The position numbers and the translations under genes were made by a program. The notes under the pieces were generated by a model. The model had not been told where the DNA came from. It saw only the letters and a list, made by a program, of their open reading frames with translations, and did not search any database. A stretch of 12,492 bases of DNA from Chloroflexota bacterium (lineage in GTDB: Bacteria; Chloroflexota; Dehalococcoidia; JACQGW01). The DNA is taken from NCBI GenBank assembly GCA_016199325.1, contig JACQGW010000407.1, forward strand, positions 1-12,492. The letters are read 5' to 3'. Of this stretch, positions 7,571 to 12,492 are shown piece by piece. How positions within the stretch are numbered: position 1 is the stretch's first letter; every line of letters begins with the position of its first letter.

Positions 7571-7889
7571 GGCTTCGGCGCTCGTGTGGTTTCCCGGAAG
7601 ATTGTGCCGGTCCCGCCGGGCACCGCCACGGCTTTCGGTCTCGCCGCGTCTGCCGGCCTGAACACGACCCTGCCGCTCTTGCTCGTGGGCCCGCTGGCGC
7701 GATTTCGAATCAGCGATGACAGTTGCTCGCCGCGGCTCAGCATGACAGACGGGGAGTCGTCCAGAGGCGCGAGTGACTTGCCGGATGCACCAGTTAGGGA
7801 ATTGCGACGGGCCGGATCCGAGTTGCGCTTACCCTTCAATCGGCGTATCGTGGTAGCGGCGTGATCTTGCACCGGTGAGGGATGCACTG
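7571..7889. other. gene-free spacer after the kinase operon
   Basis: No convincing gene lies here. A frame open at 7586-7864 has no ribosome binding site and unnatural composition. CTCAGCATGACAG around 7737-7749 resembles a decayed copy of the hairpin repeat found at 10583 and 11953. A weak imperfect hairpin (GTGCCGG/CCGGGCAC, about 7606-7624) has no T-tract, so no clear terminator for the operon is visible. Confidence 0.5.
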
Positions 7890-8093
7890 ATGAGATGCAC
7901 CATCGTGATCGACGACAAGCTCCTGGACGAAGCGCGGCTGGTGTTGGGCACGGAGAGCATTCGGGCCACCGTCGAGCTGGCGCTCCGGGAAGCTATCCGC
8001 AGCCGACGGCTCGCCGCGCTCCGCCGATCGCTGGGCACGCTGGACCTGGACCTGACGGCTGAGGAGCTGGCGAGGTTGCGAGATGCGGAGTAG
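7890..8093 (+). CDS. VapB-like ribbon-helix-helix antitoxin (orphan)
   Basis: The 67-residue product begins with MRCTIVIDDKLLDEARLVLG, a short beta strand followed by a helix. It continues with RATVELALREAIRSRR and ends in a Leu/Asp/Glu/Arg-rich tail. This is the pattern of the VapB/Arc-MetJ antitoxin family, in which the strand binds operator DNA as a dimer and the tail neutralises a PIN-domain VapC ribonuclease. GGTGAGGG (7874-7881) supports the ATG at 7890; an in-frame GTG at 7875 overlaps that site and is less likely. No VapC follows: the next gene is on the other strand and ends 8 bp after this stop. No PIN-domain gene is evident upstream either. It may pair with a toxin elsewhere or be a leftover. 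Confidence 0.75.
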   Translation: MRCTIVIDDKLLDEARLVLGTESIRATVELALREAIRSRRLAALRRSLGTLDLDLTAEELARLRDAE

Positions 8094-8101
8094 CTGCCCC
8101 C

Positions 8102-10243
8102 TCACGGATGCGCGATCACGAGCAGCGTGGGCGAGCGCTCGATGGCGCAGCGCAGGGCGCGCTGGAGGTTCTCGGGGTCGAGGGCGCCGAAACTCTCGTC
8201 CATGATGATCAGATCGGCCTTCTGGAGCAGAGCACGGGCGATAAAGACCCGGCTCCGCTCGCCGTGCGAGAGCTGCCAGCCGCTCTCGCCAACCATCTGC
8301 TGCATCCCGGACGGCATCCGGTCGAGCAGATCGCCCAGCCCGAGCTCCCGGCAGATCGCCTCCGCCTCCGCCAGGTCGTCGTCGCCCGGCGGCCAGCGCC
8401 GCCCCATCAGCAGGTTGAACGCCATCGTCTCGGTGAACACGTGGTTCTCGTGGAACTGCGGCGCCACGGCGACCCGCTGGCGCCAGCGCCGCGGCCCCAG
8501 GCTGTGATGATCGTAGCCCCACAGGAGCAGCAGGCCGGCCTCCGGGGCGCGCAGGCCCGCCAGGACGGCGGCCATGGTCGTCTTCCCGCCGCCCGATGGC
8601 CCTTCGAGCAGGACACGATCGCCCGGCTGGATGCGCAGATCGCACCCGCGGAGCACGAGCTGGCCCTGCGGCCGATAGCGGAAGTCCACCCCGGTCGCCA
8701 GTAGCAGCGGCTGCGTCTTGTCTCGCGCGTCGCTCTGCGGCAACAACGCCGGCGAGTGCGCGTCCTCCGGCTCGGCGGCGGCCTGGAAGAGCGGCGCGAC
8801 CTGCTGCCAGGCCAGGGCCGCCCCGACCAGGCTCTCCATGCCGCCGACGATCTCACTCAGCGCCTGGTGGGCGAGCAAGACGCCGCCGACGCTCACGGCC
8901 AGCCCGGTCAGCGTTTGCTGGCCGGCCAGCAGGGGGAACGCGATGCCGGCCAGGCCCGCCACCAGCCAGGAGGACGGGATCGCCGCCAGGACGATCCCCG
9001 CCCGATCGTGCCGCTCCGACAGCCGCATGTAGAGATCGAGCTCCTGGTCCTCCTCGACGTGCCAGCGCCGATGGTCCTCCTGGGCCAGACGGGTGCGGTG
9101 GCCGACCATCCGCTCCGCCAGGTTGTTGCTCATGGCGTTGTAGCGATTCATCCAGGAGACGCTGTATCGGTAGTACTGCCAGCCGGCGAGAACCGTGGCC
9201 GCCGTCCAGAGGAAGAGCAGCCCGGCGTGAATCCAGCCGCCCGCGCCCAGCGCCAGGACGCCGAAGGCCGTCGCGAGCTGGACGATAGAGACGACGGTGA
9301 GCAGTCCGCCGCTGAAGCCCATCGATTCGACGGCTTCCGATTGGTTGATGCGGGCGATGAACTGGCCCATGCCCTGATGGCGAACGGCGTCCGGTGCGAG
9401 CTTCAGCGCCCCGTACAGGAGCCGCTGTTTGAGAATGCCCCCCAGTCCGACGGAAAAGCTGCTCTGCGACGACGATACCAGGAGCTGGAGCGGGATCATC
9501 GAGAACAGGGTCAATCCCCAGGCCATGATCCAGGCGGGATCGAACTGGCCGGTCAGCGCACTGCGCCCGACGACCCACCAGGAGACCAGCGAGAGGAGCT
9601 GCTCTCCCAGGGTGGCGCCAAGGAGCACCAGCAGGGGGCGGTAGATGCGGGCCTCGACGGCCTGCTGCCACATGCCGGCGGCCGGCGACAGGCGCAGGAT
9701 CCAGCCGCCGGCCACTCGAGCAGCCGACAACTGCTCCTGGACAATGGCACGCCGTGCCCGCTCGCGCCGTCGCTCAGGAACGCCGGCATCCGCCAGCAAT
9801 TGTTCGACGGGACCGACGCGCGCGGCGACGAGGTCCCGACACATGGCGTCCTCGACGACCTGGGCCGGCACCCGCCGCGCCTGGAGATCGGCGCCGATCA
9901 GGGTCAGACGCTCGCCGCCCGCGAGCAGTGCGAGGAAGCGCGGCGCGACGTCGGCATCGTCCCGTGGCAAGCGCAGGATGGCCGGCGCCGCCCGGCGGAC
10001 CATCCGGGCCACCTCGGCAAAGGCCGATGCGACCGGTTCCGCCTCGATCCCCAACTGCGCGGCGACGCGGTCCACCCATTGGCCCAGCGTGGCCTCGTCG
10101 GCCTGATCCAGGTTGTCCGGCGGGGCCGGCGCCTCCACCGGGCCCGGCAGCAGCCCGGCCCTTCTGGCCAGCAGCTCAATCGCCTCACCCAAGCGGGCCG
10201 GCGGCCAGGCCAGCCCCTCCAGGCCCTCGGGATCCTGCTGCAC
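8102..10243 (-). CDS. ABC exporter (TMD-NBD fusion) with degenerate C39-like N-terminal domain
   Basis: The 713-residue product is a bacteriocin-type export ATPase half-transporter. Residues about 55-138 resemble a C39 peptidase-like fold (APAILRLP, RFLALLAGGERLTLIG), but the catalytic Cys is not visible, so it probably binds rather than cuts substrates. Six hydrophobic helices lie near 201-223, 237-258, 310-335, 337-358, 415-439 and 445-469. The ATPase has Walker A GPSGGGKTT (548-556), Q-loop Gln596, signature LSHGE (658-662) and Walker B LIIMDE (678-683). It has H-loop His712, one residue before the end; such domains usually continue for tens of residues. The GTG at 10243 follows AGGGAG at a good distance. 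The frame is open back to 10666, but that part reads through a repeat hairpin and looks non-coding. It is the candidate exporter for the VKAG peptides encoded divergently. Confidence 0.93.
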   Translation of the reverse strand: MQQDPEGLEGLAWPPARLGEAIELLARRAGLLPGPVEAPAPPDNLDQADEATLGQWVDRVAAQLGIEAEPVASAFAEVARMVRRAAPAILRLPRDDADVAPRFLALLAGGERLTLIGADLQARRVPAQVVEDAMCRDLVAARVGPVEQLLADAGVPERRRERARRAIVQEQLSAARVAGGWILRLSPAAGMWQQAVEARIYRPLLVLLGATLGEQLLSLVSWWVVGRSALTGQFDPAWIMAWGLTLFSMIPLQLLVSSSQSSFSVGLGGILKQRLLYGALKLAPDAVRHQGMGQFIARINQSEAVESMGFSGGLLTVVSIVQLATAFGVLALGAGGWIHAGLLFLWTAATVLAGWQYYRYSVSWMNRYNAMSNNLAERMVGHRTRLAQEDHRRWHVEEDQELDLYMRLSERHDRAGIVLAAIPSSWLVAGLAGIAFPLLAGQQTLTGLAVSVGGVLLAHQALSEIVGGMESLVGAALAWQQVAPLFQAAAEPEDAHSPALLPQSDARDKTQPLLLATGVDFRYRPQGQLVLRGCDLRIQPGDRVLLEGPSGGGKTTMAAVLAGLRAPEAGLLLLWGYDHHSLGPRRWRQRVAVAPQFHENHVFTETMAFNLLMGRRWPPGDDDLAEAEAICRELGLGDLLDRMPSGMQQMVGESGWQLSHGERSRVFIARALLQKADLIIMDESFGALDPENLQRALRCAIERSPTLLVIAHP

Positions 10244-10278
10244 CGAGATCGCTCCCTTCCTGCCCCGAGCTCCCCGAT

Positions 10279-10307
10279 AGTCTAGCGCAAACCTCGCCGT
10301 ATCGGAA
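10279..10307 (-). promoter_or_regulatory. weak candidate promoter of the ABC exporter gene
   Basis: On the minus strand TTCCGA (10307-10302) and TAGACT (10284-10279) are 17 bp apart, and the start codon is about 35 nt downstream of the -10 box. Matches to consensus are only three and four of six, so this rests mainly on spacing and position. Confidence 0.3.
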
Positions 10308-10582
10308 CCCCTGTTGATTCGGGAGTTAACCCCCAGGTTGATCTGGGTGCCAGCACCCTTGCGGTCAGCCTGTCCGGCTGCTATCCTGGCGAGGACCATG
10401 GGGCGCCGGGAGGGTTTCTCAAGCAGAGCAGCCGGCCACTTGACAGGCGGCATGTTCAGCGCGAGAATACAGCGAACGAGTTCATAGCACAAGGGCGGAC
10501 TAGTTCGCACGCGGTTGCAGGGCCGTCTCGTACCAGTTCCGGCTGATTCGTGACGTCGTCGCACCCGTCCACCCGTTATGCT

Positions 10583-10625
10583 GAGCGAAGCATCTCCCCA
10601 CACCGGGAGACCCTTCGCTTCGCTC
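10583..10625. repeat. REP-like hairpin repeat, copy 1
   Basis: GAGCGAAG (10583-10590) pairs with CTTCGCTC (10618-10625), and TCTCCC (10593-10598) pairs with GGGAGA (10605-10610), giving a two-step hairpin. The right arm and flank (CTTCGCTTCGCTCGGGGTG) match a second copy near 11945-11963. It is an intergenic palindromic repeat of the REP type, not a gene. Confidence 0.7.
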
Positions 10626-10740
10626 GGGGTGACGCAGCGGCCGCGCCTGGTCGGACGTGGGATCACCGCTTCCCCCGGCTAGGGTTTCGCAGCCTCCGCG
10701 ACCATTGCCCGGGCTAGGAGTCCGTCAAGCGTGATGTAAT

Positions 10741-10799
10741 GGTTCGTAGTTGGCGCCTAGGCGCCTGGCCCCCAGGTGCTCAAGCGCCGACTACGAACC
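10741..10799. repeat. 59-bp long stem-loop, 16-bp inverted arms
   Basis: The arms GGTTCGTAGTTGGCGC (10741-10756) and GCGCCGACTACGAACC (10784-10799) are inverted repeats with one mismatch, which becomes a G-U pair in RNA. The loop contains a smaller inverted repeat, CCTGG/CCAGG. No T-tract follows, so it does not look like an ordinary terminator. It could be a miniature mobile element, a REP-type repeat or a structured 5' leader of the membrane-protein and peptide transcript. Confidence 0.75.
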
Positions 10800-10816
10800 C
10801 ATCCGCGGGGCTTCGA

Positions 10817-10828
10817 CCAACCGGTTGG
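10817..10828. promoter_or_regulatory. 12-bp perfect palindrome before the membrane-protein gene
   Basis: CCAACCGGTTGG is a perfect palindrome ending 6 bp before the ATG at 10835. It could be an operator or could affect ribosome access. With no second copy seen, it may also be chance. Confidence 0.3.
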
Positions 10829-10834
10829 ACGTGA

Positions 10835-11635
10835 ATGACGATGACGGTGCTGCTCCTGATCCTCGCCGGCGCGGTTGTTCTCTGGCTCGTCTTCGGGCGC
10901 CTGGGGGCGCCGGTCGTGCCGGCTGCCGGCAGGATCCTCCCGGAGGCCGGGCGCGCCGGCGACGGCCGGTTGAGCTGGCTTCGGCTGCGTCGAGGCCGCT
11001 CGCCTGTGGCGGAGCAGCTTCAGCGTTGGGCCACCGAAAGGTCGACGACCCCCGAGTCGGCGCTCGCCGAGGCCGTGTCCGCGGAGACCCGGCAGTTTGC
11101 CGGTTGGCTGGCCGGCCTGACGGAGCAGCAACAGGCCGCGTTCGTCCGACAGGTCTCGACGTTCTGCCGGTCGGTCGGGTTCGACCTGGGCTGGCTGGCC
11201 GGCCCGCAGGTGGCAGATGATCTCAAGCGTGGGACGGAAGCGATCGTCCTGCACTACTGCCTGGCCGTCTGGACCGCCCACGACCTGGCCCCCTTCGTTT
11301 CCTTCAATCGCTGGCAGAATGCCCCCGACGACCGGCGGAATCAGGTCTTTGTCGCCGATCTGTATCGGAAGGTGGTGGAGGCCGGACTGGCCGCCAACCC
11401 GCCCGAGCTGGTGCTGGCGTCCGATCGGGCGCGCCGAGGGCACGTGCGGCAGGCGATTGAGCGGGCCGCGGCGGATCACGCCGTATTCGCCGACGTCCTG
11501 CGGAGCATGGCGCGGCAGCCTGGCGGGCAGGAGAAGATCGGCCCGGTGCGGGACGACGGTCCCGTGAAGGGACCGTCGACGGCGCCGGTGGAAGCGCGGT
11601 CGGACAGAACGACGGCCCGGGCGGTGACGGCGTGA
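10835..11635 (+). CDS. membrane-anchored helical protein of unknown function
   Basis: The 266-residue product starts with one hydrophobic helix (MTVLLLILAGAVVLWLVFG, residues 3-21) with no cleavage site evident, so it is probably an N-terminally anchored protein. Residues about 55-225 are mostly helical and contain a Trp-rich block (AVWTAHDLAPFVSFNRW, 144-160). The last 40 residues are charged and Pro/Gly-rich. I recognise no family. No strong ribosome binding site precedes the ATG at 10835 or the alternative ATG at 10841. It sits 40 bp before the first VKAG peptide gene on the same strand and opposite the exporter. That position suits an immunity protein, an export accessory or a peptide-binding anchor, but nothing in the sequence decides between them. 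Confidence 0.75.
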   Translation: MTMTVLLLILAGAVVLWLVFGRLGAPVVPAAGRILPEAGRAGDGRLSWLRLRRGRSPVAEQLQRWATERSTTPESALAEAVSAETRQFAGWLAGLTEQQQAAFVRQVSTFCRSVGFDLGWLAGPQVADDLKRGTEAIVLHYCLAVWTAHDLAPFVSFNRWQNAPDDRRNQVFVADLYRKVVEAGLAANPPELVLASDRARRGHVRQAIERAAADHAVFADVLRSMARQPGGQEKIGPVRDDGPVKGPSTAPVEARSDRTTARAVTA

Positions 11636-11675
11636 TACGTCAACGAGACATCAACAAGACAAAGGAGGGTGTCCG

Positions 11676-11864
11676 GTGAAGGTTTCGACGAACGTCAAGG
11701 CGGGGCTGAGCTGGGAGGGCAGCAAGAAGACCTTTCTGCCTGTCAGGACGGGGATCTTGCCTGGGGTGACGCTGTTGCCTGAGGCGAGGATGAAGCCGGA
11801 ATGGAAGAGGATCCTGGGGGAGGCAGGAGCAGGGTTGCCGCCCCGTCGCACGTCGATCGCGTGA
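11676..11864 (+). CDS. VKAG-type small peptide 1 (divergent, 62 residues)
   Basis: A GTG at 11676 follows AAAGGAGGG (11661-11669), one of the strongest ribosome binding sites in the window. The product starts MKVSTNVKAGLSWEG, sharing the K-V-x-T-x-V-K-A-G signature with three genes downstream. The DNA of its first ten codons is nearly identical to that of peptide 3. It lacks the second Gly of the Gly-Gly junction (Ala-Gly-Leu instead). The remaining tail is longer than in its relatives, Pro/Gly-rich and ends PPRRTSIA. The tail could be a diverged core or the out-of-frame remains of one. Function unknown; a precursor peptide of a secreted antimicrobial or signal is inferred. Confidence 0.55.
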   Translation: MKVSTNVKAGLSWEGSKKTFLPVRTGILPGVTLLPEARMKPEWKRILGEAGAGLPPRRTSIA

Positions 11865-11931
11865 CTCGGGTGATCGCAGGGCGATCGAGTTCCCGTGTTG
11901 ACGAGGCAGCCAATGGCTTTGTCGCCCTCAA

Positions 11932-11975
11932 GCGCCGCGAAACGCTTCGCTTCGCTCAGGGTGTCGATGCGGCGC
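11932..11975. repeat. REP-like hairpin repeat, copy 2
   Basis: GCGCCGC (11932-11938) and GCGGCGC (11969-11975) are perfect inverted arms. Between them lies GCTTCGCTTCGCTCAGGGTG, which matches the right half of copy 1 (CTTCGCTTCGCTC exact). It sits in the 180-bp gap between peptide genes 1 and 2. Confidence 0.6.
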
Positions 11976-12044
11976 CCGTCAGCGGGGAACGATACGAGCC
12001 GGCAGAACGTTGCCTGAACGATTTGTGCAAGGGAGGTGATACTG

Positions 12045-12089
12045 GTGAAGGTCAAGACCCACGTGAAGGCGGGCCAGGACGAGGACTAG
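12045..12089 (+). CDS. VKAG-type mini-peptide 2 (14 residues)
   Basis: A GTG at 12045 lies 8 bp after GGGAGG (12031-12036) and encodes MKVKTHVKAGQDED before a TAG. The first ten residues match the family signature, but the core is only four acidic residues. An in-frame GTG at 12036 would add three residues but overlaps the ribosome binding site. It may be a decayed copy whose core is lost, a decoy leader or a genuine short signalling peptide. It is too short to be found by ordinary gene callers. Confidence 0.5.
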   Translation: MKVKTHVKAGQDED

Positions 12090-12148
12090 CCCCGATGGGG
12101 TCGCGCAGCCACAGGGGCGCCACAACCATCAAAGAAGGAGTATGTTCG

Positions 12149-12262
12149 ATGAAGGTTTCGACGAGCGTCAAGGCGGGGGGCTGGTGGAAGGACCTGAAGG
12201 AAGTGCTGCATCAGGACGCGGCAATACTTAAAAGCATGTTGGCTAGCAAACGCCAGAAGTGA
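12149..12262 (+). CDS. VKAG-type peptide 3, Gly-Gly-Trp-Trp core
   Basis: The ATG at 12149 follows AAGAAGGAG (12132-12140) and encodes 37 residues. The leader-like part MKVSTSVKAGG ends in Gly-Gly. The rest starts WWKDLKEVL, contains alternating hydrophobic and charged residues and ends ASKRQK. By hand count the part after Gly-Gly has a net charge near +3. That fits an amphipathic membrane-active helix, as in small bacteriocins. If Gly-Gly is a cleavage site the leader is unusually short; the peptide may instead be leaderless. Processing could come from the nearby subtilase, as the exporter's C39-like domain looks inactive. Confidence 0.72.
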   Translation: MKVSTSVKAGGWWKDLKEVLHQDAAILKSMLASKRQK

Positions 12263-12335
12263 TCAGGCTGCCAAAGCGTGCGAACGCGGTCGGATGAACG
12301 CATCGCACGCATGGATAGAAGGAGTGGTGATCGCA

Positions 12336-12461
12336 TTGAACGTCAAGACCAACGTGAAAGCCGGCGGCTGGCTCCAGGACGTCTGGAAGCAGGTGCAGCA
12401 GACGGGCAACCAGATCGGCCGTGAGTCGGCTCGAATCCGCAAGCGCATCTTCAAGAGGTAG
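12336..12461 (+). CDS. VKAG-type peptide 4, Gly-Gly-Trp cationic core
   Basis: AGAAGGAG (12317-12324) precedes a TTG at 12336 that aligns with the starts of the other copies; the in-frame GTG at 12327 is too close to that site. The 41-residue product begins MNVKTNVKAGGWLQDVW. It shares the Gly-Gly-Trp junction with peptide 3 and is Gln-rich in the middle. It ends in an Arg/Lys-rich stretch (RIRKRIFKR). By hand count the part after Gly-Gly has a net charge near +6. A cationic amphipathic peptide of this kind is typical of membrane-disrupting bacteriocins, though no activity can be shown from sequence. The cluster may continue beyond the window. Confidence 0.72.
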   Translation: MNVKTNVKAGGWLQDVWKQVQQTGNQIGRESARIRKRIFKR

Positions 12462-12492
12462 TGTACGGAAGATTGTGTCAATCTCGATAGCA

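Larger units (their letters stand above)
10244..10834. other. gene-free divergent intergenic region
   Basis: This region separates the minus-strand exporter from the plus-strand membrane protein and peptide genes. It holds a weak promoter for the exporter, a REP-like hairpin (10583-10625), a long stem-loop (10741-10799) and a palindrome (10817-10828). I see no credible protein gene. The minus-strand frame that stays open here translates the REP-like hairpin and is rejected. Confidence 0.6.

Noticed and set aside
7586..7864. 92-codon frame in the spacer after the kinase gene
   Set aside because: There is no ribosome binding site or family resemblance, and part of it reads through a likely decayed repeat.
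8756..10285. 509-codon plus-strand frame opposite the ABC exporter
   Set aside because: The minus strand encodes clear ABC transporter motifs throughout; the plus-strand product is a low-complexity Arg/Gln/Gly-rich shadow.
10244..10666. N-terminal extension of the ABC exporter to an ATG at 10666
   Set aside because: It would translate the REP-like hairpin and lacks domain content, while the GTG at 10243 has a good ribosome binding site.
10712..10740. Promoter for the membrane-protein gene with -10 TGTAAT
   Set aside because: The -10 box is reasonable, but no -35 match exists at the right distance, so it is mentioned only with the stem-loop.
10741..10799. Stem-loop as an intrinsic terminator
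   Set aside because: No T-tract follows on either strand, and no gene ends immediately before it on the plus strand.
1..12492. CRISPR array, tRNA, rRNA or insertion-sequence transposase
   Set aside because: No regularly spaced repeats, cloverleaf-like sequences, rRNA-like stretches or transposase motifs were seen on either strand.

Overview
The window is GC-rich DNA (mostly well above 60% G+C) with Shine-Dalgarno-led genes and frequent GTG starts, so it is bacterial. The mix of signalling kinase, NHL propeller, ABC exporter, VapB-type antitoxin and CTTCGCTTCGCTC hairpin repeats would fit a high-GC Chloroflexota-like lineage. That placement is a guess from style; no marker gene is present.

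Left part (202-7570, + strand) is a compact five-gene operon behind a good sigma70-type promoter (TTGACG-17 bp-TAGAAT, 126-154). In order it encodes a cytosolic subtilisin-family protease with a large unrecognised C-terminal region, two helical coiled-coil proteins, an AAA ATPase, and a protein combining an SPFH-like region, a Ser/Thr kinase and a six-bladed NHL propeller. The ATPase has an MIT-like N-terminus and a Vps4/katanin-type pore loop (KWVG). It is translationally coupled (ATGA overlap) to a coiled-coil protein whose helix layout resembles ESCRT-III/Snf7 proteins. This looks like a bacterial ESCRT-III/Vps4-like membrane-remodelling module wired to a protease and a kinase sensor.

Middle part: a gene-free spacer (7571-7889), then an orphan VapB-like antitoxin (7890-8093) converging on a minus-strand ABC exporter (8102-10243). 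The exporter carries a degenerate C39-like N-terminal domain and a nucleotide-binding domain that stops one residue after the H-loop histidine.

Right part: a 590-bp gene-free region with two structured repeats (a REP-like hairpin at 10583-10625 and a 16-bp-arm hairpin at 10741-10799). It is followed by a membrane-anchored protein of unknown function (10835-11635) and four tandem mini-genes (11676-12461) that share the N-terminal signature K/N-V-x-T-x-V-K-A-G. Two of these have a Gly-Gly junction followed by a Trp-rich, cationic, probably amphipathic helix. They look like secreted antimicrobial or signalling peptides, and the divergent ABC protein is a candidate exporter.

Taken together, the window may hold a membrane-active peptide system beside a membrane-repair or stress-sensing ESCRT-like system. 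The functional link between the two halves is inference from proximity only.
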